The notes: generated from the sequence alone by a model not told the origin. A DNA stretch of 64,000 bases from Clostridiales bacterium CHKCI001 (GCA_900045905.1 FCNS01000007.1:1-64000); one strand, 5' to 3'; counted from the stretch's first letter, positions 25,957-35,313 are shown. Made by a program: numbers and translations.

Positions 25957-26514
25957 TTAAATTCCATCGGATAAAATTTTCTTTTGGATCATTTCTAATT
26001 CCTCTAAGTAAATACAGTTTGGAATCTGATTGGATTTCACTTTTTGAAAGCAATCCTTAAACTCCATCCATCGCACTTCTGAAATCTCTTCTTTTTGCAA
26101 TGTAAATTGTTCTGGTTCTTGATCAAGCCACATCAAATACACGTTACTTACTTGATTATCGTGAAACAGCTTTCCGTGAAAGATTTGCTGAAATTCAAAC
26201 TGCCGTTGTCCGCAATAAATTAGTTGTTCTGGTTTGGCATCATATCCCAATTCTTCTTTTAATTCTCGCAGAGCAGAGGAAATAAAATCTTCTCCTGCTG
26301 GAATATGTCCTGCACTGGATATATCATAGCAGCCAGGATGAGAATCTTTTTCCTCGCTTCGTTTTTGTAAAAGAATTTGGAGTTGTCCATTTTTTTCCCG
26401 AACAATCCAAACATGAGAAGTTCGATGTAAAATGCCTTTCCTATGTGCCTCTTCTCGTTCTACAACTATACCAGTAATTCTTCCATGTTCATCTACGATG
26501 TCTAGTAATTCCAT
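25957..26514 (-). CDS. Nudix hydrolase (IDI-like family)
   Basis: A 185-residue Nudix protein. The Nudix box is complete in GHIPAGEDFISSALRELKEELGYD, preceded by the typical isopentenyl-isomerase-like lead MELLDIVDEHGRITGIVVEREEAHRKGILHRTSHVWI. I chose ATG 26514, nine bases after GAGGAGG; the ATG at 26532 overlaps that ribosome site. Members hydrolyse nucleoside diphosphate derivatives; the substrate cannot be told. It follows the histidine kinase region but is convergent with nothing and probably separately transcribed. Confidence 0.85.
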   Translation of the reverse strand: MELLDIVDEHGRITGIVVEREEAHRKGILHRTSHVWIVREKNGQLQILLQKRSEEKDSHPGCYDISSAGHIPAGEDFISSALRELKEELGYDAKPEQLIYCGQRQFEFQQIFHGKLFHDNQVSNVYLMWLDQEPEQFTLQKEEISEVRWMEFKDCFQKVKSNQIPNCIYLEELEMIQKKILSDGI

Positions 26515-26562
26515 CTTATAAATCCTCCTCATTTATTATGTATTCCACCTTAAGAATTCCTC

Positions 26563-27948
26563 TTAAAGTGGAAAGGTTAACGTAACAGAAAATCCTCCAT
26601 GACGGCGATTTGTAATTAAAACGGTTCCATGATGCGATTCCACGATTTGCTTTACAATCAACAATCCCAATCCATGCCGCTGTTCAGTTGTGTTGTCATC
26701 ACAAACCATATAATGTGGCGTATGATTTAGAGCTTCAATCTGTTCTTTTGTTGCACCAACCCCATCATCTTCTACCGTAATGGCACATTGGTTCTGTTCT
26801 TTTTTTACACAGACATATAAATTACAGCCATCTTCATTATGATTGATACTATTTTGAATAAGATTGCTAACAGCTCGTTTTAGTAAGTCTTTGTCTGCAT
26901 AGATAACACAGGAAGTTAGCGTTTCTTCCGTCATCCATTCAATTGGATATTTCTGATCAATATCCGTATTGATAAAATCCACGACAACTTGCCGGACAAG
27001 CGCAACTAAATTTTCCTGTTTCCATTTGATTGGCTGCATATTATATTCCAGTTTGGATGCCAAATTCAAATCGCTAATTAAGTTTTTTATTTTTTTACTC
27101 TGCCGAACAATGACCATTGCCTGGTTTTGTTCCGCTTTCGTAAGATTCGGATTGGTTTCTAGCTGCCCTGCATATCCCATAATCATGGATAAAGGCGTTC
27201 GTATATCATGGGACACGCCTGCGATCCAGTTGGCTCGAGCTGTTTCTTTGCGTTTTAACTGATAGTTTTGTGATTGCAATACTTCGGATGTTCGATTAAT
27301 ATTGGCAGATACCTCAGATAACAGTCCTTTTTCTTTTAGATGGACTGGTTGTTTCGTCGTTAAGTTTTGAATTCCCTCTACGATTGGTTTTACTGATTTC
27401 AAAAGCTTCATATTTACAGTCATATAAATAACAAAAATAATAATAAAATTAACGGCGAGAAATGTTATGATAATTTTTGGAAAATCTGCAATCATATGAT
27501 AATCCCAACTTGGATACATATGTTTCCAATAGCTATCTTTCGGATAGCCTAAAACCATTAATCCATCTTGTGCCTCTCCTGTAAAGGTGGGATATCCATT
27601 CAGATATCCACGAGTGAGACTCACAATATTGGAAAGCGTATATTGCGTTGGGATTCCTTCTGGAAAAAAGTCCGTATGCCAGACAACTTGGTGCGTTTGA
27701 TTGTCAATGAAAATAGCCCATATATTTTGCTGCGCTAATTCTGCTGCCATCTGCTCGGAGAGTTGATATCCATTTTCTGTCTTCGTTAAAGCTGCTGCTG
27801 CATTTTTTGCACTAGACCATGGAGAGGCATTCGGAGAATGTTGAAGCCCGATTATGATTAGTACCGAAATATTTGCAATAAGAATCAGAAAGGAACTAAT
27901 CATCAGTACACCGACAAACCGTCGTATTAGTTTTGGTACACTTTTCAT
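26563..27948 (-). CDS. Sensor histidine kinase of an immunity-type two-component system
   Basis: A 461-residue membrane kinase with two helices (about 8-32 and 148-168) enclosing a 115-residue extracellular loop, then a linker and the kinase. The H-box is SHDIRTPLSMIMGYAG, the N-box NSINHNEDG, the G-boxes DDGVGATKEQ and HGLGLLIVKQI. The extracellular loop is of the size that senses antimicrobial peptides in SpaK/CprK-like kinases. Start ATG 27948, nine bases after GTGGAGG and overlapping the response regulator stop, so the two are coupled. It faces the ABC operon at 28825. Confidence 0.88.
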   Translation of the reverse strand: MKSVPKLIRRFVGVLMISSFLILIANISVLIIIGLQHSPNASPWSSAKNAAAALTKTENGYQLSEQMAAELAQQNIWAIFIDNQTHQVVWHTDFFPEGIPTQYTLSNIVSLTRGYLNGYPTFTGEAQDGLMVLGYPKDSYWKHMYPSWDYHMIADFPKIIITFLAVNFIIIFVIYMTVNMKLLKSVKPIVEGIQNLTTKQPVHLKEKGLLSEVSANINRTSEVLQSQNYQLKRKETARANWIAGVSHDIRTPLSMIMGYAGQLETNPNLTKAEQNQAMVIVRQSKKIKNLISDLNLASKLEYNMQPIKWKQENLVALVRQVVVDFINTDIDQKYPIEWMTEETLTSCVIYADKDLLKRAVSNLIQNSINHNEDGCNLYVCVKKEQNQCAITVEDDGVGATKEQIEALNHTPHYMVCDDNTTEQRHGLGLLIVKQIVESHHGTVLITNRRHGGFSVTLTFPL

Positions 27949-27949
27949 A

Positions 27950-28654
27950 TCAGTTGGCCTCCACAATTAATTTGTATCCTAAGCCCTTGATAGTTACAAG
28001 AGAAACGGGATGAGACGGATTTGCCTCAATTTTTTCTCGGATACGGCGAATATGTGCCATTAAAGAATTCTCATATCCAAACGGATTTTCTCCCCATGCA
28101 GCTTCACAAAGTGCGTCAATCGTGACAATTCTTCCTGCATTTCGATAAAGTGCCGAAAGTAAATCATGTTCTTTGGCAGTTAATGGAATATGGATTCCAT
28201 TTTTAATGACTTCTGCACGAGCAAAGTCAATCTCACTGTCATGAAGTTTTACGAGCGGATCATCTTCTTTATAGCATCTGCGTAAAATTGCCATAATCCG
28301 AAACAGTAACTCCCTTGGTAGAAAAGGCTTTACCATATAATCATCTGCTCCAAGTCCAAATCCTCGAAACTTATCTTCTTCTTCTCCACGGGCAGTTAGA
28401 AAAAGGATCGGATAATCAGATTGTTTTTTTAACTGTTCCATTAAAGAAAATCCATCTCCATCTGGAAGCATTATATCTAAAATTGCAAGTTCAGGGAAAA
28501 AGGTATTTGCAATGGAAATTGCTTCTTTTACCGTTTGAGCTGTTTGTATCGCTTGAAAGCCGTCTTCTCTTAAAATCGTTGCTACCATATTTAATAGTTC
28601 CTGTTCATCATCTACAATCAGGATGCGTTTCTGTTTTAAATATTCAAATCCCAT
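27950..28654 (-). CDS. OmpR-family response regulator
   Basis: A 234-residue regulator: receiver domain with acidic pocket (VDDE) and phospho-acceptor Asp in LAILDIMLPDGDGF, Lys in YMVKPF, then a winged-helix DNA-binding domain (ENSLMAHIRRIREKIEANPSH). The ATG at 28654 follows AGGAGG. It is the partner of the kinase immediately downstream. The 11-bp-spaced TGTAAGG array upstream of the divergent ABC operon is its likely binding site. Confidence 0.9.
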   Translation of the reverse strand: MGFEYLKQKRILIVDDEQELLNMVATILREDGFQAIQTAQTVKEAISIANTFFPELAILDIMLPDGDGFSLMEQLKKQSDYPILFLTARGEEEDKFRGFGLGADDYMVKPFLPRELLFRIMAILRRCYKEDDPLVKLHDSEIDFARAEVIKNGIHIPLTAKEHDLLSALYRNAGRIVTIDALCEAAWGENPFGYENSLMAHIRRIREKIEANPSHPVSLVTIKGLGYKLIVEAN

Positions 28655-28739
28655 TCTATAACCTCCTAAAGGAAAGCATTCCATCAATTCCAGAATAGTA
28701 TAGCATAAAAATCATCCATTTTCTCAATCTCCCTTAAAA

Positions 28740-28794
28740 TGTAAGGTAAATGTAAGGCAGCGAGAAGGTTATTGTAAGGTAGATGCGTTAGAAT
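28740..28794 (+). promoter_or_regulatory. Response-regulator operator array and promoter of the ABC operon
   Basis: TGTAAGG at 28740, 28751 and 28773, and a degenerate copy (GAGAAGG) at 28762, giving four units at exactly 11-bp steps. The last unit ends 9 bp before a -10-like TAGAAT (28789-28794). There is no good -35, as expected for an activator-dependent promoter. AAAGGAG precedes the first gene. Confidence 0.65.
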
Positions 28795-28824
28795 AAAAGA
28801 GACTTAAGAAAGGAGCAAACAACA

Positions 28825-29604
28825 ATGAATATGATTGAAACACAAAACTTAACGAAACAATATGCCGATTTTACGGCGGTATCGAATTTAAATCTTCACA
28901 TTCCAAAGGGAAGTGTATATGGTTTTCTTGGTCCAAATGGAGCAGGAAAGTCCACAACGATGAAAATGTTTTTAGGATTAACAAAGCCAACGAGCGGTAC
29001 GTTTCAGATTGATGGAAAAACCTATCCAAACGAACGAGTGAAAATCCTAAAAGAAGTTGGATCTTTGATCGAAGCTCCTGCTTTTTATGGAAATTTGACA
29101 GGAGAAGAAAACTTGGATCTCATCCGAAAAATTTTAGGTTTGCCAAAATCTTCTGTATCAGAAGCGTTAGAGCTAGTAGGATTAACTCAATTTCGAAAAC
29201 GATTGGCAAAGAAATATTCCCTTGGAATGAAACAGCGATTAGGACTGGCAAGTGCATTGATTGGGCATCCTCCAATTCTGATCTTGGATGAACCTACGAA
29301 TGGATTGGATCCTGTAGGTATCCATGAAATCCGAACGCTAATCCGCTCATTGCCAGAAAAATTAAACTGTACGGTTCTCGTATCTTCTCATTTATTATCG
29401 GAAATTGAGTTAATGGCAGATACGATTGGTATTTTAAATCATGGTCGTCTTTTGTTTGAAGGCAGTCTTTCCGATTTAAAAGAAAAAGCAATTGCCTGCG
29501 GTTATCCAATTGATAATTTAGAAGACACCTTTTTGGCTCTTATTCATGCTGACAATGCACAACGAGAAGGGATGGGTAACAATGAGTATTGCGTTAGAAT
29601 ATAA
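28825..29604 (+). CDS. Lantibiotic-immunity-type ABC transporter, ATP-binding protein
   Basis: A 259-residue ATPase of the BcrA/MutF/CprA type: Walker A GPNGAGKST, Q-loop, signature YSLGMKQRLGLASAL, Walker B ILILDEPTNGLDP, and switch His in SSHLLSE. It is the first gene of a five-gene operon with two permeases, a small membrane protein and a lipoprotein. Such transporters protect against lantibiotics and other cell-wall peptides. No bacteriocin structural or modification gene is near, which favours a stand-alone resistance system like CprABC. Confidence 0.88.
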   Translation: MNMIETQNLTKQYADFTAVSNLNLHIPKGSVYGFLGPNGAGKSTTMKMFLGLTKPTSGTFQIDGKTYPNERVKILKEVGSLIEAPAFYGNLTGEENLDLIRKILGLPKSSVSEALELVGLTQFRKRLAKKYSLGMKQRLGLASALIGHPPILILDEPTNGLDPVGIHEIRTLIRSLPEKLNCTVLVSSHLLSEIELMADTIGILNHGRLLFEGSLSDLKEKAIACGYPIDNLEDTFLALIHADNAQREGMGNNEYCVRI

Positions 29605-30298
29605 AAAAACAAAACGAACAGGATTACTTGCCGCATTTCTGGGCGGAGGCATTTTAGCAGCACTTCTTCCAATCTTAAATATGGCAGTTCGATCCGAACT
29701 CTATCTCGATCTATCAGGTTCTCCGCTTGGCATTTTATTAAATGCTAATTGGAAAATGATGGCGATGTTAAATATTCTTCTTATTTTAACTGGTGCATGT
29801 ATGATTTATTACACAGAATATGCAGAAAATGCCATTCAGCGTATGAATACATTGCCGATACGAGAAAGTAATTTATTTTTTGGAAAGTTTCTTGTCCTTG
29901 TAGTTTTATCCATTTTTATGCTTGCGATGGAAGCAGGAGGCATCGCTTTTTGCTGCTTGCACTGGTTCCAGGCAACTTCCGAGCTGTACTTGGATTTGCT
30001 AAAAAACTTTGGCTATTTTTTTCTTCTTTTGCTGCCAGGGATGTTACTGGCACTTTTGATTGGATCGGCATGTAAAAATATGTGGATTTCACTTGGAGTT
30101 GGGGTTGTATGCATCTCTGTCGCTACAATGATTCCTACGGACAATTTTGTCCTATCCCTATTTCCATTTTCCTTACCATTTCAAATTTTGGAAGGCTCAG
30201 ATAGAATCATTGATTTTGTGATTGCTGCAATCATTGAGATAGTTCTGATTGTATTGGCAGAAGAAATCTTTTTAAAAGTCAGGAGGTTATTTGCATGA
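29582..30298 (+). CDS. Lantibiotic-immunity ABC permease (MutE/EpiE-like)
   Basis: A 238-residue permease with six hydrophobic segments. The N-terminus MSIALEYKKTKRTGLLAAFLGGGILAALLPILNM and the NTLPIRESNLFFGKFLV segment are typical of the MutE/EpiE family. ATG 29582 lies inside the end of the ATPase gene (23-bp overlap), so translation is coupled. It overlaps the next permease gene by 4 bp (ATGA). Confidence 0.85.
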   Translation: MSIALEYKKTKRTGLLAAFLGGGILAALLPILNMAVRSELYLDLSGSPLGILLNANWKMMAMLNILLILTGACMIYYTEYAENAIQRMNTLPIRESNLFFGKFLVLVVLSIFMLAMEAGGIAFCCLHWFQATSELYLDLLKNFGYFFLLLLPGMLLALLIGSACKNMWISLGVGVVCISVATMIPTDNFVLSLFPFSLPFQILEGSDRIIDFVIAAIIEIVLIVLAEEIFLKVRRLFA

Positions 30299-31056
30299 AA
30301 TTTTTATCATTGATTGGTGTGGAACTTCAAAAAATACGGCGTTCCAAAATTTTATTAATTCTATTCTTAGCTACGATCATTACTTGGCTGCCGTCCATTC
30401 TTCATGCAGATATGAGTTTTAATGCAATCGTCTCTCCAGAAGAGGATTTTTTCATACAGGGATTTATGGCAGTCGTATGGTTTATGTTTCCTGCAACGAT
30501 GATTGTTAACACGGTTTTATTAAGTCAAACCGAACGGACAAACAGAGGGATTTTAAAAATGCTTACTTTGCCTGTACGAACAGGAACGCTGTGTGCAGCG
30601 AAATTTATCATACTGTTACTAATTGCAGCACTTCAAATGTTGATGACCACAGCGATGTATTTTATCAGTGCAGCGATTGTAACTCAGATCCATAATTATA
30701 AATTCATGCTCTCTCCTCTTTTTGTATTAAAAGAAGTTGGAATCATTTATTTGTCTTCCATTCCAATGATTGCAGTTTTCTGGATGCTTTCCGTATTCAT
30801 TCAAACTCCAATCTTTTCCATTGGTACAGGATTGGTGTCCATCGTTCCATCTGTTTTAATGATTAATACAAAAGCTTGGTTTATTTATCCAATGTGCTAT
30901 CCATTTTATGTAATTACTTCAGGATATGGAGACGGATCAATTTCCATTTCAGAGATTGAAACTTTTCCATGGCTTCCCGTTGCAGCAGCAATCACGTTAT
31001 TCTGTTTTATTATTTCCTGTCTTCGTTTTGGACGGGCAGAAAGGAGATCAATATGA
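30295..31056 (+). CDS. Lantibiotic-immunity ABC permease (MutG/EpiG-like)
   Basis: A 253-residue second permease. It starts MKFLSLIGVELQKIRRSKILLILFLATIITWLPSI, has about six helices, and shows the family's MLTLPVRTGTLCAAKFIILLL segment. The pair of dissimilar permeases with one ATPase is the standard lantibiotic-protection arrangement. It is coupled by ATGA overlaps on both sides (30295 and 31053). It probably forms the transmembrane channel with its sister permease. Confidence 0.85.
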   Translation: MKFLSLIGVELQKIRRSKILLILFLATIITWLPSILHADMSFNAIVSPEEDFFIQGFMAVVWFMFPATMIVNTVLLSQTERTNRGILKMLTLPVRTGTLCAAKFIILLLIAALQMLMTTAMYFISAAIVTQIHNYKFMLSPLFVLKEVGIIYLSSIPMIAVFWMLSVFIQTPIFSIGTGLVSIVPSVLMINTKAWFIYPMCYPFYVITSGYGDGSISISEIETFPWLPVAAAITLFCFIISCLRFGRAERRSI

Positions 31057-31337
31057 AAAATAAAATATCTACTATAATCAGTATACTTATCGTTTTTCTC
31101 CCATGGACGATCTTTCCACTTAGAACCTTTGACTGGGCACTGGAATCTCCAATGGCAGAAATCATCGTTTCTTGTTATGCTGGATTTATGATATTGGGGG
31201 GAATTTTTACGATTATTTCTTATAATAAAGCCAAATTAAAAACGAATCTTATGAAAATCTGTCTGATGATAAACACGCTTTATGCCATTGGTGGTGCGAT
31301 TGTTCTTGGTATGATTTTCATTCCTAAGATCATTTAA
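31053..31337 (+). CDS. Small membrane protein of the immunity operon
   Basis: A 94-residue protein with three hydrophobic segments (about 5-25, 34-55 and 67-91). Family not recognised. ATG 31053 overlaps the previous stop (ATGA) with GGAGATC upstream; the apparent longer frame from 30969 is inside the permease gene. Its place between permease and lipoprotein suggests an accessory role in the same resistance complex (inference). Confidence 0.7.
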   Translation: MKNKISTIISILIVFLPWTIFPLRTFDWALESPMAEIIVSCYAGFMILGGIFTIISYNKAKLKTNLMKICLMINTLYAIGGAIVLGMIFIPKII

Positions 31338-31352
31338 TCTGGAGGGAAATGC

Positions 31353-31838
31353 ATGAGGAAAAAGCATATTTTTATTCTAGTTGGAATGATAATTCTCAGT
31401 ATGTTCACAGTAGGATGCGGAGAAAAAAATATTGCAGTCAGCTGGAAAAATAGTCTGATAAATGGATTCAATGATTGGATGCAGTCCTTTAGCAAATATG
31501 CACTCACAAACGATTTTGAACTACAAGGCATAAGAAAATATGGGATTGATAATTATACAGGAAGTTATGAGGCAACTTATTTCCAATGGACGGGAAAGGA
31601 ATTGCTTTTTGGAGGTACGAGTTTACAACGAGAAAACGGAAATCAGTTAAAAGTCACTTATACATTAACGATTGCCGAAGGAACCGCCCGTCTTTATCGG
31701 CTTGCAGCTGGTCAAGAATATACAATCGCTGATACGAACGCAGCGATTGTGATTGAATTTACCATTGATTCTGGTGATAATTATATTATATTAGAAGGTA
31801 ATCAATTGAGTGGAAGTCTTAGTTTAAATGTGGAGTAG
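31353..31838 (+). CDS. Lipoprotein of the immunity operon
   Basis: A 161-residue lipoprotein: signal MRKKHIFILVGMIILSMFTVGCG with the modified Cys at 22, then about 139 residues ending in a likely beta-sandwich (LTIAEGTARLYRLAAGQEYTIADTNAAIVIEFTIDSGDNYIILEGNQLSGSLSLNVE). It is the last gene of the operon, 15 bp after the small membrane protein, with GGAGGGAAA upstream. By analogy with SpaI/NisI-like proteins it may bind the peptide outside the membrane, although I see no sequence match to them. Confidence 0.75.
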   Translation: MRKKHIFILVGMIILSMFTVGCGEKNIAVSWKNSLINGFNDWMQSFSKYALTNDFELQGIRKYGIDNYTGSYEATYFQWTGKELLFGGTSLQRENGNQLKVTYTLTIAEGTARLYRLAAGQEYTIADTNAAIVIEFTIDSGDNYIILEGNQLSGSLSLNVE

Positions 31839-31884
31839 AGAGTTTCTCATTTTTTTCTTACAGCTTCGATATTTATACTATCAG

Positions 31885-31919
31885 AAAAGCTCCCATCTAG
31901 TAATAGATCGGGAGCTTTT
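31885..31919. terminator. Terminator of the immunity operon
   Basis: AAAAGCTCCCATCT paired with AGATCGGGAGCTTTT, 46 bp after the lipoprotein stop codon and facing the convergent aldo/keto reductase gene. Confidence 0.8.
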
Positions 31920-31941
31920 CTCGTAAAGCAGATATTAGACA

Positions 31942-32784
31942 CTATTTGCTAAAACTTATAAACCATTCTACCGTATCTGGATCGTAATGAGAGAAAAACA
32001 AACTTTTTTCTGTATCCAGACATTCGATTTGTTTCATTTCTTCTGCGGAAAGTTCAAAATCAAAGATATTTAAGTTTTCTTTCATTCGTTCTTTATGAAC
32101 CGATTTTGGAATTACAACAACTCCACTTTGAATCAAAAATCGAAGTGCAGTCTGTGCTACGGATTTTCCGTGTTTTTCTCCAATTGCTTTTAATATTTCA
32201 TTCTGGAATAAATTATTTTTTCCTTCTGCAAATGGTCCCCAAGATTCAATCTGTGTATGATACTTTTTCATTACTTCTTTTGCCACTTTTTGCTGCTGGA
32301 ATACATGGGTTTCTACTTGATTTACAGCTGGGACAATTTCGCAGAAATTGGCAAGATCAATAAAACGATCTGGATAGAAATTGCTGACACCAATTGCTCG
32401 TACTTTTCCTTCTTTATAGGCTTCTTCCATAGCCCGATACGTACCATAATAGTCGTTAAATGGCTGATGAATGAGCAATAAATCGATATAGTCTGTCTGG
32501 AGCTTTTTCAAGGATTCCTCTATCGATGCTTTTGCTTTTTCATATCCAGCATTCGTAATCCAAACTTTGGTTGTAATGAATAATTCCTCTCTTGGGACTC
32601 CACATTTTACAATGGCATTTCCAACTCCTTCTTCATTGGCATATGCCTGTGCAGTATCAATGGAACGATAACCTACTTCGATCGCATCCAACACACAGCG
32701 TTCACACTCTGCAGGATCTACTTGATATACTCCATATCCTAATATTGGCATTTTTACACCATTATTTAATGTAACATATTCCAT
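31942..32784 (-). CDS. Aldo/keto reductase
   Basis: A 280-residue NADPH-dependent reductase of the 2,5-diketo-gluconate reductase type. Catalytic residues: Asp in [15 protein letters not shown], Tyr in the same segment, Lys in TTKVWI, His in LLLIHQP. The cofactor loop [21 protein letters not shown] lies near the C-terminus. It reduces aldehydes or ketones; substrate unknown. Start choice is uncertain (ATG 32784; GTG or TTG 9-12 bp upstream). It lies 44 bp downstream of the flavodoxin gene on the same strand, so an operon is likely. Confidence 0.88.
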   Translation of the reverse strand: MEYVTLNNGVKMPILGYGVYQVDPAECERCVLDAIEVGYRSIDTAQAYANEEGVGNAIVKCGVPREELFITTKVWITNAGYEKAKASIEESLKKLQTDYIDLLLIHQPFNDYYGTYRAMEEAYKEGKVRAIGVSNFYPDRFIDLANFCEIVPAVNQVETHVFQQQKVAKEVMKKYHTQIESWGPFAEGKNNLFQNEILKAIGEKHGKSVAQTALRFLIQSGVVVIPKSVHKERMKENLNIFDFELSAEEMKQIECLDTEKSLFFSHYDPDTVEWFISFSK

Positions 32785-32827
32785 ATTTTTCACCAAACCT
32801 TTCTTTTTTCTTTCCTATATTTGTTTT

Positions 32828-33331
32828 TTACTTTATCCATTTTTTTATTTGTTGTTCTGCATGAATTACATTTGCACCATGCAAGGGAAGTCCTTTCTCC
32901 ACAGTTGCACTTGGACAAGTTTTTTGGATATCGGATTCACTTGTTCCCATTCCACTTCCTTCGTGCGTACAGAAAGGACGAATCGTTTTTCCAGTAAAAT
33001 CAAATTGTTCCAAAAAAGTAAATACTGCCATCGGCATGCTTCCCCAATAATTGGGATAACCAAGATAAATGGTATCATATTCCAATAAGTTTTCTGGTAC
33101 TGCTTTCAGCTTTGGGCGAGCATTTTCACGCTGATCTTTTTTCGCTTCATTGATGCAGACATTATAATCATTAGAGTAATGATTGACCTGTTCCAGCTGA
33201 AACAAATCTGCTCCTGTCAGTTTTTTTAGCATTTCTGCTGCAACTTCGGTATTCCCTTTTGTAAGGGTTTTTATACTTCCATTTACATAGTTCTCACCTG
33301 TTCTAGAATAATAAATAATAATTTCCTTCAC
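32828..33331 (-). CDS. Flavodoxin
   Basis: A 167-residue flavodoxin-fold protein: phosphate loop IIYYSRTGENYVNG, YLGYPNYWGSMPMAVFTFLEQFDFTGKTIRPFCTHEGSGMGTSESDIQK, typical of the YhcB-like flavodoxin group often paired with aldo/keto reductases. It is divergent from the LysR gene at 33461 and upstream of the AKR gene. LysR-flavodoxin-AKR is a recurring redox cassette in gut Firmicutes (family knowledge), which suggests regulation by that LysR protein. Confidence 0.85.
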   Translation of the reverse strand: MKEIIIYYSRTGENYVNGSIKTLTKGNTEVAAEMLKKLTGADLFQLEQVNHYSNDYNVCINEAKKDQRENARPKLKAVPENLLEYDTIYLGYPNYWGSMPMAVFTFLEQFDFTGKTIRPFCTHEGSGMGTSESDIQKTCPSATVEKGLPLHGANVIHAEQQIKKWIK

Positions 33332-33460
33332 TGCTACCTCCTATCCAAAGGATCATCCAATCTGTTTTTTATCTATAAAAATTATAGCAAAAATATCGTT
33401 GCAGCGGAATTTCAAAAATGTTATTATAATATAAATGAAAAGTTTATGCGAGGTATGCTT

Positions 33461-34372
33461 ATGTATAATCGGTTACTTGATACGTTTCTTATGGCTGCCG
33501 ATATGGGAAGCTTCTCTAAGGCTGCTGAGAAACTATATATTTCTAATACTGCAGTTATGAAACAGATGAATTTGTTGGAAGAGCAGATCGGAGTTTCCCT
33601 TTTTATGCGCAGTACACAAGGGATTCAGCTGACAGAAGCAGGAATGATTATCTATAGAGAAGCAAAAGCGATCATTCAGCATTCCAATGAAGCCATTCAA
33701 CTTGCTAGAAAAGCAGCAGAAAAACAGCAATATTTCATTCGAGTAGGAACTTCTTTCCTTAATCCATGTAAAGTCATTATGGATTTATGGTCCAAAGTAA
33801 ACACCCTTCATCCAGAATTTAAAATTCAGGTTGTACCATTTGATGATGACCATACAAATATCCTTTCTGTTATTCATTCTCTTGGTCAAAACTTTGATAT
33901 TATTGCAGGTGTGTGCTCCTCAAAGCAATGGCTCTCCCGCTGCCAATTTTATGAATTGACACAATATCCTTTTTGTTGTGCGATTTCTAGAACGCATCCT
34001 CTTGCTCAAAAGAAAAAGCTTCAGATTCAGGATTTGTATGGGGAAACATTAATGATTGTAAAACGTGGAGATGGAGAAGTAATTGACCAACTTCGAGATA
34101 TGTTAGAAAAAGAGCATCCTCAAATTAAATTAGAAGACACTCCTTATTTTTATGATATGGAAGTATTTAATCGCTGTGAGAAAACACAGAATGTATTGTT
34201 AACGTTTGAACAATGGGCCGATATTCATCCTGGATTGATTACGATTCCAGTAGAGTGGAATTATACAAACCACTTTGGTATTCTTTACTCTCAGACTCCT
34301 TCTCAAGATGTAATTGCATTTATCAATGCGTTAAAAGAATTGGAAAAAGGCAAAGCCCCTGTTCTTCTGTAG
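33461..34372 (+). CDS. LysR-family transcriptional regulator
   Basis: A 303-residue LTTR: winged helix MYNRLLDTFLMAADMGSFSKAAEKLYISNTAVMKQMNLLEEQIGVSLFMRSTQGIQLTEAG, then a substrate-binding domain. ATG 33461 has GCGAGG upstream. It is divergent from the flavodoxin gene (130-bp gap), its probable target. It is clearly paralogous to the convergent LysR at 34405: both start MYN, share the same DNA-binding helix pattern and end with a VEW...FGLLYS-like segment. Confidence 0.88.
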   Translation: MYNRLLDTFLMAADMGSFSKAAEKLYISNTAVMKQMNLLEEQIGVSLFMRSTQGIQLTEAGMIIYREAKAIIQHSNEAIQLARKAAEKQQYFIRVGTSFLNPCKVIMDLWSKVNTLHPEFKIQVVPFDDDHTNILSVIHSLGQNFDIIAGVCSSKQWLSRCQFYELTQYPFCCAISRTHPLAQKKKLQIQDLYGETLMIVKRGDGEVIDQLRDMLEKEHPQIKLEDTPYFYDMEVFNRCEKTQNVLLTFEQWADIHPGLITIPVEWNYTNHFGILYSQTPSQDVIAFINALKELEKGKAPVLL

Positions 34373-34390
34373 GCATGGAACAGAGGCTTT
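34352..34390. terminator. Bidirectional terminator between LysR genes
   Basis: AAAGCCCCTGTTC paired with GAACAGAGGCTTT; it begins inside the last codons of the upstream LysR gene. Confidence 0.65.
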
Positions 34391-34404
34391 CTGTGAATTC
34401 ATTT

Positions 34405-35313
34405 TTATTTTCTATTATTATCATAATGTATAACAGTCTGTACTGCTGTAAGCAAACGTTTCACTGTTTTAGATGGAGTAGGGGAATAAAGCAATCCAAA
34501 AGGAATTCTATGACTCCATTCCACAGGAATAATTTTCAAGAGTGGATGTACATGTTCCCAATTGCTTACAGCCATTAGAACATTATTTCCATTTTCACAT
34601 TGGTTAAATACATTAACATCATAAAATTCAAAATTAACAATATTGATCTGAGGATGATTGGTCCAAATCTCATCTCTCAATTGATCGACATAGTGACTCC
34701 AACCACGTCGAATTAACATTAGATTTTCACCATACAGATCTTCAATTTTAAGTTTGGTTTTGTTAGCCAATCTATGATTGATAGAAACCGCACAACAAAT
34801 AGGAGTTTGCTCGAGTTGTAACCCTTCACATTTGCGTAATTCTAAAAGTGTATCATCAAATATGCCAGCCACAATATCAATATGTTTTCCTAGATTTTTT
34901 AAGATTTCTCTTGCATTTTCTGGTGTATTTTCAAAAGGAATTAATTGAAACTTAATATCTGGACAAAGTTCGTGGATCTTAGGCCATAATGCAACTAAAA
35001 TTTGAGCTGGAGTCATAGGAGAAGTTCCAATTCGAATTAAGTTGGTATCTTCCTGCATGGCATTTTTGGCTCGCACAACTGAATCTTTGCAATACTGGAT
35101 AATATATTTTGCATCGTTATAAAAAGACTTTCCTGCTTTGGTTAGAGAAAGACCTCGATGGGTTCTTATAAAAAGCTGTACACCTAAATTTTCTTCCAGC
35201 AGATTAATCTGTTTGATAACCGCAGTGGGAGTTATGAAAGATTCTTCCGCAGCTTTATTAAAGCTTCCTGCATCGACCACTCGAATAAAAGTTTCTAATT
35301 GTGGATTATACAT
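34405..35313 (-). CDS. LysR-family transcriptional regulator
   Basis: A 302-residue LTTR: MYNPQLETFIRVVDAGSFNKAAEESFITPTAVIKQINLLEENLGVQLFIRTHRGLSLTKAG, then the effector domain (LIRIGTSPMTPAQILVALWPKI). It is a tail-to-tail paralog of the regulator at 33461. No divergent target gene is close: the next gene upstream (P1B ATPase) ends 137 bp away on the same strand. Its regulon is unknown. Confidence 0.87.
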   Translation of the reverse strand: MYNPQLETFIRVVDAGSFNKAAEESFITPTAVIKQINLLEENLGVQLFIRTHRGLSLTKAGKSFYNDAKYIIQYCKDSVVRAKNAMQEDTNLIRIGTSPMTPAQILVALWPKIHELCPDIKFQLIPFENTPENAREILKNLGKHIDIVAGIFDDTLLELRKCEGLQLEQTPICCAVSINHRLANKTKLKIEDLYGENLMLIRRGWSHYVDQLRDEIWTNHPQINIVNFEFYDVNVFNQCENGNNVLMAVSNWEHVHPLLKIIPVEWSHRIPFGLLYSPTPSKTVKRLLTAVQTVIHYDNNRK

